This document shows, piece by piece, positions 47,260 through 57,159 of a stretch of 64,000 bases of DNA. The position numbers and the translations under genes are program-made. Location of the stretch: positions 1 to 64,000 of the forward strand of contig DUMJ01000003.1 in NCBI GenBank assembly GCA_012839925.1, given 5' to 3'. Source of the stretch: a bacterium. GTDB taxonomy: Bacteria > DUMJ01. The notes under the pieces were generated by a model. That model was not told the DNA's origin, did not search any database, and saw nothing but the letters and a program-made list of their open reading frames with translations. How positions within the stretch are numbered: the stretch's first letter is position 1; the number at the start of each line of letters is the position of its first letter.

Positions 47260-48021
47260 TTATTTTATCATATTACGTATTATTTCATACAGTATAACTC
47301 CACAGGCTACAGCTACATTAAGAGATTCTGCCTTTCCAAGTATGGGAATTTTAACGGTAGCATCACAGATTTTTTCTATCTCTTCAGATAAGCCTCTACC
47401 CTCATTACCGAAGATTACGGCTAAGGGAAATCTCCACTTAAAATTATAGAACAGGTCTCCAGAGTGCGAACTTGTTCCCACCGTGTAATATCTCTTTTCT
47501 ATCCTGGTAAGAAGGTCCTCAACCCTATCCCATTTAAACACTGGTATATGAAATATAGACCCCATACTCCCCCGTACCACTTTATGGTTGTAAGGGTCCA
47601 CACTGTTTTTTAAGACAATTACACTACTGGCATTTACCGCATCAGCGGTTCTTATAATGGTACCCAGGTTCCCCGGATCCTGGACCCCATCAATAAGAAC
47701 AATGATATCTCCTGAAGGAAAGGCAAAGTCTTTTCTTGGAAATATCCCCATTATACCTGGGGGGGTCTCCAGAGTAGAGAGTTTTTCCATCTCTTTTGAG
47801 TTTATAACATAAATCTCCACACTGGAGGATATCAGGGGAAATATCTCTTTGTATCTTTCCAGGCTTTCTCCACTGAGGATGAGCCATCTGGGTAGCCAAC
47901 CTGCCTCTATCCCCTCTTTAACCACCTTCCATCCTTCACCAAGAAAATACTTATCCGCTGCTTCACCTATACCGGATTTTAGAGAGTTTATCCTGGAAGT
48001 CAAAGCCTTTGGGATTGGCAT
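47260..48021 (-). CDS. TrmH/SpoU-family RNA methyltransferase
   Basis: LIDGVQDPGNLGTIIRTADAVNASSVIVL; AVIFGNEGRGLSEEI; SLNVAVACGVILYE. Confidence 0.93.
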   Translation of the reverse strand: MPIPKALTSRINSLKSGIGEAADKYFLGEGWKVVKEGIEAGWLPRWLILSGESLERYKEIFPLISSSVEIYVINSKEMEKLSTLETPPGIMGIFPRKDFAFPSGDIIVLIDGVQDPGNLGTIIRTADAVNASSVIVLKNSVDPYNHKVVRGSMGSIFHIPVFKWDRVEDLLTRIEKRYYTVGTSSHSGDLFYNFKWRFPLAVIFGNEGRGLSEEIEKICDATVKIPILGKAESLNVAVACGVILYEIIRNMIK

Positions 48022-48022
48022 A

Positions 48023-48628
48023 CTAGTGGACCTTCAGTGTAAATCTGTTTTCTTTACCCTCCAGAAGTCGTTTTATATTATCTCTATGTCGGACTGAGAT
48101 AAGTGTAGCGACAAGTATCATTATGATTATGGATATTACACTATGTCTTCTTATAATGAGGAATATAACCATAGATATTACTGCCGCTATCGAGCCTAAA
48201 GAGACATAGTTCCATATGAGTACGACTCCAGCCTCAACCAGAAAAGAAAGAATAGCCACAACCGGGTCAAAGGCAAGTATCATACCAAATGTAGAACTGA
48301 CCCCTTTTCCCCCCTTGAATTTTAAAAATGGTGAAAAGCAGTGACCTAAAATAGACATAGCTCCAGCAAGAAGAAAGATTTCCTGGGGCATTCCCGCAGA
48401 CCTGCCTATGATCACCGGGATAGCTCCTTTAAGCATATCGGTTACCAGCACTGTTATGCCTGGTAAGATTCCAAGTGTTCTCAGCACATTGGTTGCTCCG
48501 ATATTACCGCTTCCTTTACTTCTTATATCTATATTATAGAAGTATTTGCTTATGAGATAACCGAAAGGTATACTGCCAAGTATAAAACTGAATAGAAGTA
48601 ATAGAAAAACTATCAACTTTTCCTCCAC
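48023..48628 (-). CDS. plsY: Glycerol-3-phosphate acyltransferase PlsY
   Basis: GSIPFGYLISK, GSGNIGATNVLRTLG, FLKFKGGKGVSSTFG. Confidence 0.96.
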   Translation of the reverse strand: MEEKLIVFLLLLFSFILGSIPFGYLISKYFYNIDIRSKGSGNIGATNVLRTLGILPGITVLVTDMLKGAIPVIIGRSAGMPQEIFLLAGAMSILGHCFSPFLKFKGGKGVSSTFGMILAFDPVVAILSFLVEAGVVLIWNYVSLGSIAAVISMVIFLIIRRHSVISIIIMILVATLISVRHRDNIKRLLEGKENRFTLKVH

Positions 48629-49884
48629 TCTATTTTTATGGGATTTCCAGTAAATGGATAAATACTTCTTATTCTCTTTATTACCTCCTGTTGAGTCCTC
48701 TCATTTATACCTTTTGTACTGTTAACAAATAATGTGAATTTTGGTGGGAGAGATTCTATCTGTTTGCCATAGTATACTTTTATTATCTTTCCATCCTCCC
48801 CAGGAAGAGTCAAACCAGATAAAGCACTGTCTAACTGGCTCCTTTTGATTTCCACTCTTCCAGCAGAGATAGTAGAAGAGATTGTTTCTTTTAATCTCTT
48901 TATACCCCTTCCTGTGAGAGAGGAGGTGTAACAGACAGGGGCATATGGGATTAGCGGAAATTTGGATGGAAGACGAATTCCACTCTTTTCCAGCAGGTCT
49001 ATCTTGTTCCAGACAACGATTACTGGTTTTTCCATCTCAATTATGCTCTGAGCAATTCTTTTATCGAAACCTGTTAATCCTTCGCCTATATCCAGTACAA
49101 ACAATACCAGATCTCCTCTATTTATAACCCTCAGAGTATTGGAGACAGCTATTTTTTCTACTATAGATCCCTCTTTCCATCTTCTCCTTATACCAGCCGT
49201 ATCAGTAATAAAAACCTTCTCTCCATTCAAATCCAGTTCCTCTTCTATGATATCCCTGGTTGTTCCAGCTATTTCGTCCACTATTGCTCTATCTTTACCT
49301 ATAAGTTTATTGAATAGGGAGGATTTTCCTACATTGACATTGCCAGCCAGTACTACTCTTAACAGTTCCGTCTTTTCTGTACTACCAGAGGGAAGGGAAT
49401 CTACAATCTTATCCAGGAGTTCATCGACATTTAGCCCATGATAGGCAGAAATGGGTATAACCTCCTCAAATCCAAGTGAATAGAAATCAGATAGTATAAT
49501 ATCTTTTTGCTGGAAGTTATCCACTTTATTTACTACTAGTATCACCTTTCTGCCATAGTTTCTTATTATATCTGCAAGTTCCAGGTCATCACTGGTTATT
49601 AAACTCTTGGCATCCACAACGAAGAGTATCTTTTCTGCCTCTTCCAGAGTTTTCTTAAGCTCAAAGTTTATCTCATCCTGAAATGGGTCATCAGATTTTA
49701 CCGTAAAGCCACCTGTATCTACAAGGGTAAATGAGACTCCATTCCAATTGCTGACTTCGTACAATCTATCCCTTGTAGTATGTGGTATGGGGCTTGTTAC
49801 GGCTCTTCTTACCCCTAATATTCTGTTGAAGAGTGTCGACTTACCAACATTGGGTTTGCCAACAATAGCTATTATTGGGAGCAT
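48613..49884 (-). CDS. der: Ribosome biogenesis GTPase Der
   Basis: Two G domains: GKPNVGKSTLFNRI and GNVNVGKSSLFNKL. Confidence 0.96.
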   Translation of the reverse strand: MLPIIAIVGKPNVGKSTLFNRILGVRRAVTSPIPHTTRDRLYEVSNWNGVSFTLVDTGGFTVKSDDPFQDEINFELKKTLEEAEKILFVVDAKSLITSDDLELADIIRNYGRKVILVVNKVDNFQQKDIILSDFYSLGFEEVIPISAYHGLNVDELLDKIVDSLPSGSTEKTELLRVVLAGNVNVGKSSLFNKLIGKDRAIVDEIAGTTRDIIEEELDLNGEKVFITDTAGIRRRWKEGSIVEKIAVSNTLRVINRGDLVLFVLDIGEGLTGFDKRIAQSIIEMEKPVIVVWNKIDLLEKSGIRLPSKFPLIPYAPVCYTSSLTGRGIKRLKETISSTISAGRVEIKRSQLDSALSGLTLPGEDGKIIKVYYGKQIESLPPKFTLFVNSTKGINERTQQEVIKRIRSIYPFTGNPIKIEWRKS

Positions 49885-50723
49885 AATTCTTTAATCTTCT
49901 CCAGCACATTTTCTATAACCCACTCCGGGGTGGATGCCCCGGCGGTAACCCCTATCTTTTCTTTATTCAAGAACCAGTTGCTTCTCAGTTCATTCCAGGT
50001 TTCTATATGATATACATCTACACCTTCTGATTCTGCGATATCTACCAGTCTCCGGGTATTGGCACTATTCTTACCGCCTATAACTATTATAACATCTGTT
50101 TGATCTGCCAGTTCTTTCACCGCTCCTTGCCTTTTTCTCGATGCATCACATAGAGTATTAAAGACTCTTATCTCCCACCCTCTACCTGTAATCTCTTTTA
50201 CAATCTCTACAAATTTATCTACAGGGTATGTGGTCTGTCCTACAATCCCCAGTTTATCATTTGGGGTTATATCAGGTATTGCTTCTGGGGAGGAAACTAC
50301 AGAGATATTCCCTCCTCCATAACTGACCAGCCCCTTCACTTCTGGATGTCCATCCTCTCCTATAATGATAATCTTATATCCCTCTGAGAAGAGGAATTCT
50401 ACCATATGTTGTGCCCTAGCAACAAGTGGACAGGTGGCATCTATGATATTTATGTTTTTCCTCTTTATTTCATTCAGGAGATCCAGTGGAATTCCATGGG
50501 ACCTTATTAATAAGGATTCATCAGGACCCAATTCTTCTATCCCCCCTATTACCCTTAGTCCCATATTTTTAAGTCTTTCTACCTCTAAGGGGTTATGGAT
50601 TATTGGTCCAAGAGAGGCAATCTTTATCCCTGACCTTATAGTTTCTTCAGCTAATTTTATGGCTCTTTTTACCCCAAAGCAAAAACCGTATTCTCTGGCT
50701 AAGAGTATATGGTATTCAGCCAT
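49872..50723 (-). CDS. ispH: 4-hydroxy-3-methylbut-2-enyl diphosphate reductase
   Basis: YGFCFGVKRAIKLAEE, GPIIHNPLEVERL, DATCPLVARAQ, TAGASTPEWVIE. Confidence 0.96.
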   Translation of the reverse strand: MAEYHILLAREYGFCFGVKRAIKLAEETIRSGIKIASLGPIIHNPLEVERLKNMGLRVIGGIEELGPDESLLIRSHGIPLDLLNEIKRKNINIIDATCPLVARAQHMVEFLFSEGYKIIIIGEDGHPEVKGLVSYGGGNISVVSSPEAIPDITPNDKLGIVGQTTYPVDKFVEIVKEITGRGWEIRVFNTLCDASRKRQGAVKELADQTDVIIVIGGKNSANTRRLVDIAESEGVDVYHIETWNELRSNWFLNKEKIGVTAGASTPEWVIENVLEKIKELCSQ

Positions 50724-51241
50724 TAATCAGTAATCTTTACGCCAAGGGTATTTTCCAGCTCACTCAATACAAATTTATGGATGTCTTCAGAAAAAGATGC
50801 AACACAGCTTCTTGGAATTATTACCTCATATCCAAGCATCCTGGCGTCATATGAGGTATACAGAATACAGATATTGGTTACAACCCCTGTTATGATTAAC
50901 TCATTAATTCCCAATTCTTTTAGAGATATATCAAGGTCTGTGCCAAGAAAGGCACTGTATCTTCTCTTCTCGATAATTCTTTCTCCATCTACAGGTGTAA
51001 GTTCGTCTATTATCCTGGCTCCCCAGCTATCCTTTACGCAATGTGGAGGAAATTTCTCAAACTCTTTGTCTGTTTTTAGATGTGAATCGCATATATAAAA
51101 GATGGGTAGCTTATTACTTCTTGCTATTTCCAATTGTTTTTTTATGTGGGGGATGGTTCTTGCAGAAAGAGGAGAATAGAGAACTCCATCGGGGGAGACG
51201 AAATCATTTAGCATATCTATAATAAGGAGTGCTGAGTTCAT
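50723..51241 (-). CDS. Isochorismatase/nicotinamidase-family hydrolase
   Basis: LLIIDMLNDFV...GVVTNICILYTSYDARMLGYEVIIPRSCVAS. Confidence 0.9.
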   Translation of the reverse strand: MNSALLIIDMLNDFVSPDGVLYSPLSARTIPHIKKQLEIARSNKLPIFYICDSHLKTDKEFEKFPPHCVKDSWGARIIDELTPVDGERIIEKRRYSAFLGTDLDISLKELGINELIITGVVTNICILYTSYDARMLGYEVIIPRSCVASFSEDIHKFVLSELENTLGVKITD

Positions 51242-52587
51242 ACTTGAATCAATCCTCCCCTTAAATCTTCGAATTTCATTATTTCTTTGTTAAATCCGAG
51301 CTTTATCGTACCGGTAGGTCCATTCCTGTGCTTGGCGAGTATAACCTCGCATGTCCCCTTTTCCGGGGTATCCTTATTGTAGTATTCTTCTCTGTATAAG
51401 AATAATACCAGATCTGCTTCCTGTTCTATAGCTCCACTCTCACGAAGGTCAGAAAGCTGTGGACGTTTATCCTGTCTCTGTTCTACAGCCCTGCTCAACT
51501 GGGAGAGAGTTATCACCGGAATGTTTAATTCTCTGGACATAGCCTTCAGGTCTCTTGAAATCTTTGATATCTCCTGAACTCTGTTCTCCACTCTGGCTCC
51601 TGAATTCATAAGCTGGAGATAGTCTATTATAATTAGTGATAGCCCAACTTCAGATTTAAGCCTTCTGGCCTTCGCCCGCATTTCCAGCACACTGATATCT
51701 GGAGAATCATCGATGTATATAGGAGCTTCCGCTAAGGAGTTAATTCCCGTTGTAATCCTTCTCCATTCAACCTCGTTGAGGTCTCCTACTCTAAGTTTAT
51801 GGTAAGGAATCCCTGCTTCTGCAGAGAGCATCCTCATAGCTACCTGTTCCGAAGACATCTCTAAACTGAATATTGCTACCGGAAGCTTAAGCTTTACCCC
51901 TACGTGATGGGCAATATTCAGGCAGAGTGCAGTCTTACCCATAGACGGTCTCCCCGCTATAATTATAAAATCGGAATACTGAAGACCACCTGTAAGTTTA
52001 TCAAACTCTTCAAAACCTACCGGGATTCCGCTGAGATAACTGTGCTTTTTAGACCTTACCTCCATAAGTTCGAATACGTTGAAAAGTTCTTCTTTCAGAG
52101 ATATAAAGTATTGAAAGACTTTACGTTGAGTTACAGCAAATATAAGTTGTTCCGCCCTATCCATAATTACAGGAACCTCTTCTGCCTCTTCCTCTGCGAG
52201 CTCCTTTATCTTTATCCCGGCATCTATAAGCTCCCTCAGTATAGCTTTCTCCTGTACTATCTTGGCATGATATGCAGCATTGGAAGGGGTTGGAACCTTA
52301 TCCAGCAGGGAAGAGAGATATGTATAACCCCCTACAGACTCTAATAAGCCCTTCCTGGCTAATAAATCAGAGACACTTATTATATCTACAGGTTCTCCTT
52401 TCTCAAAGAGTTCCATAATTGCTTCATAAATGTCTCTATGAGCTTTACGGTAGAAACTTCTGGAATCAAGAATCTCTATAACCCTGGCGATAGCATCTCT
52501 GGATAAGAGCATAGCGCCTAGGACAGACTCTTCTGCCTCCAGGTTGTGTGGGGGGACGTTGGATCTTACCCTCTCTTCGATACCCAT
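51238..52587 (-). CDS. dnaB: Replicative DNA helicase DnaB
   Basis: PPHNLEAEESVLGAML; IIAGRPSMGKTALCLNIA; IIIDYLQLM. Confidence 0.97.
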   Translation of the reverse strand: MGIEERVRSNVPPHNLEAEESVLGAMLLSRDAIARVIEILDSRSFYRKAHRDIYEAIMELFEKGEPVDIISVSDLLARKGLLESVGGYTYLSSLLDKVPTPSNAAYHAKIVQEKAILRELIDAGIKIKELAEEEAEEVPVIMDRAEQLIFAVTQRKVFQYFISLKEELFNVFELMEVRSKKHSYLSGIPVGFEEFDKLTGGLQYSDFIIIAGRPSMGKTALCLNIAHHVGVKLKLPVAIFSLEMSSEQVAMRMLSAEAGIPYHKLRVGDLNEVEWRRITTGINSLAEAPIYIDDSPDISVLEMRAKARRLKSEVGLSLIIIDYLQLMNSGARVENRVQEISKISRDLKAMSRELNIPVITLSQLSRAVEQRQDKRPQLSDLRESGAIEQEADLVLFLYREEYYNKDTPEKGTCEVILAKHRNGPTGTIKLGFNKEIMKFEDLRGGLIQV

Positions 52588-52590
52588 TAT

Positions 52591-53034
52591 TTATTCACTC
52601 TCTAAAATTACATTTATAGGGGCATTTACACCAAATCCACACTTTACTATAACTTCATATGTCCCTAAATATTTTAATGGTTCTTTGAGGACTACCTGGT
52701 GTTTATCAATATTAAAGCCTTTATCGTTTAACCTTTCAGCTATATCTCCTGAAGTAATAGAACCAAAAAGCTTGTTCTCTTCCCCCACCTTTACTTTAAA
52801 ATTTAGAGTGACACCTTTTAACTTCTCAGCCAGTTTCATAGCCATTTCTTTCTCTTTAACTTCTTTTATTGCAGCAGCACTTTTATGAAGCTCGATATCT
52901 TTTACTCTTCCTCTGGTAGATCTGGCTGCAAGTCCTTTAGGTATAAGATAATTTCTGGCATATCCCTCAGAGACCTCTTTTATGTCCCCCTCTCTACCTA
53001 ATCCTGGTACATCCGTTAAAAGGATAACTTCCAT
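52591..53034 (-). CDS. rplI: Ribosomal protein bL9
   Basis: MEVILLTDVPGLGREGDIKEVSEGYARNYLIPKGLA. Confidence 0.97.
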   Translation of the reverse strand: MEVILLTDVPGLGREGDIKEVSEGYARNYLIPKGLAARSTRGRVKDIELHKSAAAIKEVKEKEMAMKLAEKLKGVTLNFKVKVGEENKLFGSITSGDIAERLNDKGFNIDKHQVVLKEPLKYLGTYEVIVKCGFGVNAPINVILESE

Positions 53035-53036
53035 CT

Positions 53037-53288
53037 TTAATCACTCGTAAAGGGCAAAAGCGCCATTATTCTTGCCCTTTTAATAGCTCTGGCTAATTTT
53101 CTCTGATGTCTAGCACAGGTTCCGGTGGTTCTCTTTGGCAATATCTTTCCTCTATCAGAGAGGAAATGCCTCAATCTATCTATATCTTTATAATCAATTA
53201 CAATCTTCTCTGTACAGAATGCACAAACCTTTTTTCTCTGATGACCTCTGAATCTTCTTGTTCCTTCTCTCCTTCTATCCTGAGCCAT
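53037..53288 (-). CDS. rpsR: Ribosomal protein bS18
   Basis: [50 protein letters not shown]. Confidence 0.97.
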   Translation of the reverse strand: MAQDRRREGTRRFRGHQRKKVCAFCTEKIVIDYKDIDRLRHFLSDRGKILPKRTTGTCARHQRKLARAIKRARIMALLPFTSD

Positions 53289-53354
53289 ATTTCTCCCTGG
53301 GACCCTTTAAGGGTAGGTGAAAATTTAATATTCGCCTTCACCTTGAGCGATACT

Positions 53355-53780
53355 CTATTTGTTTCCCTCTGTATCTATATCGATCTTACTTGAGATATCA
53401 TCTACAAATGCATCTTCGTCAAAACCCTCTATCTCCTCAGAAATTCCTTCTTCAGCCTCTTTGGGTTTACTACCCAGAAATTCAACGCGGTATGCTACTA
53501 CTCTGGGTTTTCTGTGAATCTGCCCATCTGACCCTTGAAATTTATCTATCTCCAGCCTTCCTTCTACCCCAATCAGTCTTCCCTTTTTGAGGTAATTGGC
53601 ACATATCTCTGCCTGCTTTCTCCACACCACTATGTCTATAAAATCGGCATCCCTCTCCCCTTCAGAGGATTTCCCTCTTCTGCTCACTGCTAATGTGAAG
53701 TCCAGAACTGGAATTCCTGTAGGGGTATATCTGAGTACAGGGTCAGCGGTGAGTCTTCCAGTTAATACTATGTGATTCAT
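53355..53780 (-). CDS. ssb: Single-stranded DNA-binding protein
   Basis: MNHIVLTGRLTADPVLRYTPTGIPVLDFTLAV. Confidence 0.96.
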   Translation of the reverse strand: MNHIVLTGRLTADPVLRYTPTGIPVLDFTLAVSRRGKSSEGERDADFIDIVVWRKQAEICANYLKKGRLIGVEGRLEIDKFQGSDGQIHRKPRVVAYRVEFLGSKPKEAEEGISEEIEGFDEDAFVDDISSKIDIDTEGNK

Positions 53781-53782
53781 AA

Positions 53783-54067
53783 TTAATCTCTCCTGATTAT
53801 CATATGCCTTAGACTTTCCTCGGTAAGCTTTATTATCCTATCCAGCTCTTTTAAGAGTGCACCATTTCCCTTAAAATTCATTACTATATAGTAACCATCG
53901 TGGAACTTTTTAATAGGATAGGCTAACCTTCTCTTACCCCATCTATCTATTCCCTGCAACTCTCCCCCATTATTATTAACGATCTCCTGCAGCCTGTTGA
54001 TAATATCTTCTACTTTTGATTCCTCTAGGTCAGGATTAAAAATACACATTAACTCGTAGTCTCTCAA
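53783..54067 (-). CDS. rpsF: Ribosomal protein bS6
   Basis: MRDYELMCIFNPDLEE...WGKRRLAYPIKKFHDGYYIVMNF. Confidence 0.96.
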   Translation of the reverse strand: MRDYELMCIFNPDLEESKVEDIINRLQEIVNNNGGELQGIDRWGKRRLAYPIKKFHDGYYIVMNFKGNGALLKELDRIIKLTEESLRHMIIRRD

Positions 54068-54096
54068 CTTTGGTTTTTTCCTCCTATTATATTAGG

Positions 54097-54124
54097 GATA
54101 AAGTAGGGTTACCCCTACTTTATC
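54097..54124 (-). terminator. Stem-loop at the rplL stop codon, before rpsF
   Basis: gataaagtaggg (54097-54108) / ccctactttatc (54113-54124), 12 bp perfect stem; no good U-tract. Confidence 0.45.
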
Positions 54125-54492
54125 TCGACCGTAGCTCCGACTTCTTCCAATTTAGCCTTTATCTGCTCTGCCTCTTCTCTTGATACTTTCTCCTTTACGG
54201 CTTTTGGAGCAGCATCAACAAGGTCTTTAGCCTCTTTGAGTCCTAAACCTGTGATATCCTTTACTACTTTTATGACCTGAACCTTCTTCTCACCAGCAGA
54301 AGTAATTATTACATCAAACTCTGTCTGTTCCTTAGGCTTCTCCTCAGCCACCGGTGCTGCTGTAGGAGCCATAGCCACTGGAGCAGCAGCCTGAACTCCA
54401 AACTTATCTTCCAAAGCCTTTACCAGCTCTGAAAGCTCCAGTACACTCATCTGGGATATAGCCTCAACAATCTCTTCCTTTGTCATTTCCAT
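54115..54492 (-). CDS. rplL: Ribosomal protein bL12 (L7/L12)
   Basis: [43 protein letters not shown]. Confidence 0.98.
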   Translation of the reverse strand: MEMTKEEIVEAISQMSVLELSELVKALEDKFGVQAAAPVAMAPTAAPVAEEKPKEQTEFDVIITSAGEKKVQVIKVVKDITGLGLKEAKDLVDAAPKAVKEKVSREEAEQIKAKLEEVGATVEIK

Positions 54493-54504
54493 ATTACCTC
54501 CTTC

Positions 54505-55029
54505 TTAGGATTTCTTCTCTTTAATACCATTCAGAACATATAGAAGGTCTCTCATAGGTGCCTGTAATACATTAACCAGACTTACAATTGGACCAACTAT
54601 TCCGCCCAATACTATGGCTAAGAGTACTTCTTTAGGCGGTAGCTTACTTATCTCTTCCAGTTGAGAGCCCTCATATAATCGACCTTCTAAAAACATCCCC
54701 TTAGGGACAAGCTTTTCTTTACTCTTAGAGAATCTTATGACCTCTTTAAGGAGTTCAATCTCATCCCCATAAGAAAATATAAACATATTCGGTCCCTCAA
54801 GGAGGGATTTACTACCATTAAGGTTGACACCTTTCTTCTTGAGGGCTATGTTAAAGAGTGTATTCTTTATGACCTTGGCTTCCCCATTTTTAGCCTTTAT
54901 ATTCTTCCTCAAAGTTTCTACATCTTTTATGACAAGCCCTCTATTTTCTGCCACAATAAATCCGTTAGCCTTGTTTAACTTTTCTAAAGTATTCTCTACT
55001 ACCAGTACCTTTTCTTCTTTTAAAGCCAT
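54505..55029 (-). CDS. rplJ: Ribosomal protein uL10
   Basis: Family sequence and position before rplL; L10 leader upstream. Confidence 0.96.
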   Translation of the reverse strand: MALKEEKVLVVENTLEKLNKANGFIVAENRGLVIKDVETLRKNIKAKNGEAKVIKNTLFNIALKKKGVNLNGSKSLLEGPNMFIFSYGDEIELLKEVIRFSKSKEKLVPKGMFLEGRLYEGSQLEEISKLPPKEVLLAIVLGGIVGPIVSLVNVLQAPMRDLLYVLNGIKEKKS

Positions 55030-55048
55030 TTTCTCCTCCTATAAAATA

Positions 55049-55125
55049 ACCCTTCCGCAAGATAAGGAAGGGTCGCCCTTCCTCGGCAGGATATTAAGCC
55101 TTTCGGCACCTGCTTTCTTAGGAAT
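55049..55125 (-). ncRNA. L10 (rplJ) leader RNA with overlapping alternative hairpins
   Basis: Minus strand gcaggtgccgaaaggcttaatatcctgccgagg, then ggaagggcgacccttccttatcttgcggaagggt. Confidence 0.8.
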
Positions 55126-55158
55126 TATAGAATTATAATAAATCAGCAATATTTACCT

Positions 55159-55866
55159 TTATACTGCACTTAATTTTGTAGCTCTAAGTGGGTCTACTTT
55201 TATACCAGGGCTCATAGAGGTCGAAATAGCAACACTTCTCACATACTGCCCCTTAACTCCAGATGGCTTTACCCTGAGTATTGCGTTCATAAGTACATTA
55301 AAGTTCTCTACCAGTCTCTCACTTTCGAAAGACCTCTTGCCTATAACAGTATGAATTATACCAAACTTGTCAACCCTGAATTCAACTCTACCCTGTTTTA
55401 GCTCCCTGACCGCATTAGCTATATCTGTTGTAACTGTTCCCACCTTAGGATTTGGCATAAGACCTCTTGGTCCAAGAATCTTACCAAGTCTTCCTACCAG
55501 TCCCATCATATCCGGGGTTGCTATGGCAACGTCAAAGTCGGTCCAACCCTCATTTATTTTTGCCACCAGGTCTTCAGCTCCAACATAATCTGCTCCTGCA
55601 TCTACAGCTTCCTGAGCCTTTTCTCCTCTGGCAAAGACTAAGACTCTCCTGGTTTTTCCTATACCATGGGGTAGTACTACCGTACCTCTTACATTCTGCT
55701 CTGCATGTCTGGGATCTACCCCCAGTCTTATAGCAATCTCTACCGACTCGTCAAACCTGGCATAACTCACCTGTTTTACAAGTGAGATAGCCTCATCCAC
55801 ATCATACCTCTTTTTTCTATCTATAAGTTTAAGTACTTCTGTATATTTTTTACCGTGCTTAGGCAT
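55159..55866 (-). CDS. rplA: Ribosomal protein uL1
   Basis: [44 protein letters not shown]. Confidence 0.98.
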   Translation of the reverse strand: MPKHGKKYTEVLKLIDRKKRYDVDEAISLVKQVSYARFDESVEIAIRLGVDPRHAEQNVRGTVVLPHGIGKTRRVLVFARGEKAQEAVDAGADYVGAEDLVAKINEGWTDFDVAIATPDMMGLVGRLGKILGPRGLMPNPKVGTVTTDIANAVRELKQGRVEFRVDKFGIIHTVIGKRSFESERLVENFNVLMNAILRVKPSGVKGQYVRSVAISTSMSPGIKVDPLRATKLSAV

Positions 55867-55881
55867 TTTTCTTCCCTCTCT

Positions 55882-56307
55882 TTAATCTTCTACGGTTACT
55901 CCCATACTTCTAGCTGTTCCAGCTATTATCCTCATAGCAGCTTCCAGATTATCTGTATTTAAATCCTGGAGTTTCTTCTGCGCAATATCTTTAAGCTGGG
56001 CGGTGGTAAGTTTACCTACCTTGTTTTTATTTGGCTCTCCAGAACCTTTTTCTATTCCCAGCGCTTTCTTTATAAGTTCAGAGGCAGGTGGAGTTTTGAG
56101 AATAAAGGTAAAACTTCTATCCTCAAAGATGGTTATCTCTACAGGAATAATCTCTCCAGCCTGTCCAGAAGTCTGTGCATTGTAAGATTTACAGAATTCC
56201 ATTATATTAACTCCATACTGTCCCAGGGCAGGACCTATCGGAGGGGCTGGTGTAGCTTTGCCCGCTGGAATCTGTAACTTTACTATTCCGATTACCTTTT
56301 TAGGCAT
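55882..56307 (-). CDS. rplK: Ribosomal protein uL11
   Basis: [32 protein letters not shown]. Confidence 0.98.
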   Translation of the reverse strand: MPKKVIGIVKLQIPAGKATPAPPIGPALGQYGVNIMEFCKSYNAQTSGQAGEIIPVEITIFEDRSFTFILKTPPASELIKKALGIEKGSGEPNKNKVGKLTTAQLKDIAQKKLQDLNTDNLEAAMRIIAGTARSMGVTVED

Positions 56308-56322
56308 CTAAATACTACCTCC

Positions 56323-56865
56323 TTATACCTTCTCTACTTGATCTATTCTTAATTCTAAAGGCGTCTCTCTACCAAATATAGAGACAGTTACTCTTACCTT
56401 TTTCCTTTCGGGAATTATCTCTTCTACCGTCCCTGCGAAATCTTCAAAGGGACCATACTTTATCCTAACTATATCCCCAACCTGCAGGGATGTTCTATAT
56501 TGAACATCTTCCCATTTTATCCTTCTCATTATTGTCGAAAGTTCATCTTCTGGTATTGGAGTAGGCTTTCCTCCAATACCAACAAAACCAGTAACACCTG
56601 GAGTACTTCTTACTATCATCCATGTTTCATCGTCCATCTCCATATTTACAAGAAGATAACCCGGAAATATCTTTCTCTTTACCACCTTCTTTTGAAGTTC
56701 ATGGAGTTCGATCTCGTTCTCTATAGGAACAAGAATTTGAAATATCTTATTCTCTGCCCCAAGAGAACGAATCTTTCTCTCTAGGTTAGCTTTAACCTTC
56801 TCTTCATATCCAGTAAATGTATGTATTACATACCACTTGCCCTTTTCTGTCTTACTCTCAGTCAT
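56323..56865 (-). CDS. nusG: Transcription termination/antitermination protein NusG
   Basis: KWYVIHTFTGYEEKV; FPGYLLVNMEMDDETW; VGDIVRIKYGPFEDFAGTVEEI. Confidence 0.97.
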   Translation of the reverse strand: MTESKTEKGKWYVIHTFTGYEEKVKANLERKIRSLGAENKIFQILVPIENEIELHELQKKVVKRKIFPGYLLVNMEMDDETWMIVRSTPGVTGFVGIGGKPTPIPEDELSTIMRRIKWEDVQYRTSLQVGDIVRIKYGPFEDFAGTVEEIIPERKKVRVTVSIFGRETPLELRIDQVEKV

Positions 56866-56872
56866 AATTCAC

Positions 56873-57082
56873 CTATTTAGCTATAAACGCTACGATTCTA
56901 GATAGTATAAGGTCTACTACTCCAATAAATGCTGTAAATATAGCAACAAATAATACTACAATTATTGTTAAAACCTTCACTTCATCTCTGCTAGGCCAGG
57001 TAACTTTCCTTAATTCTGACCTGACCTCTCTAAAAAACTGCTTTATCTTTTGCCATATTCTTTTGAACAGAGATAATTGCAT
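56873..57082 (-). CDS. secE: Preprotein translocase subunit SecE
   Basis: 69 aa; FFREVRSELRKVTWPSRDEVKVLTIIVV. Confidence 0.95.
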   Translation of the reverse strand: MQLSLFKRIWQKIKQFFREVRSELRKVTWPSRDEVKVLTIIVVLFVAIFTAFIGVVDLILSRIVAFIAK

Positions 57083-57159
57083 CTCTCCTCCTTCTATATA
57101 TCAGAAACTCTAACACATCTAATATAATACCAGAAGGATTTCTTTTTGTAAAGAATCCT

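Noticed and set aside
51904-52344. 146-aa plus-strand ORF
   Set aside because: Antisense to dnaB with no SD or domain.
53289-53354. acccttaaagggt palindrome between ssb and rpsR as a possible ribosomal protein binding site
   Set aside because: Stem is very short with essentially no loop, and I could not match it to a known S6/S18 leader motif.
57083-57159. tRNA gene upstream of secE, as seen in some genomes
   Set aside because: No tRNA-like sequence; only a weak imperfect hairpin and a plausible promoter (TTACAA-N16-TATTAT on the minus strand).
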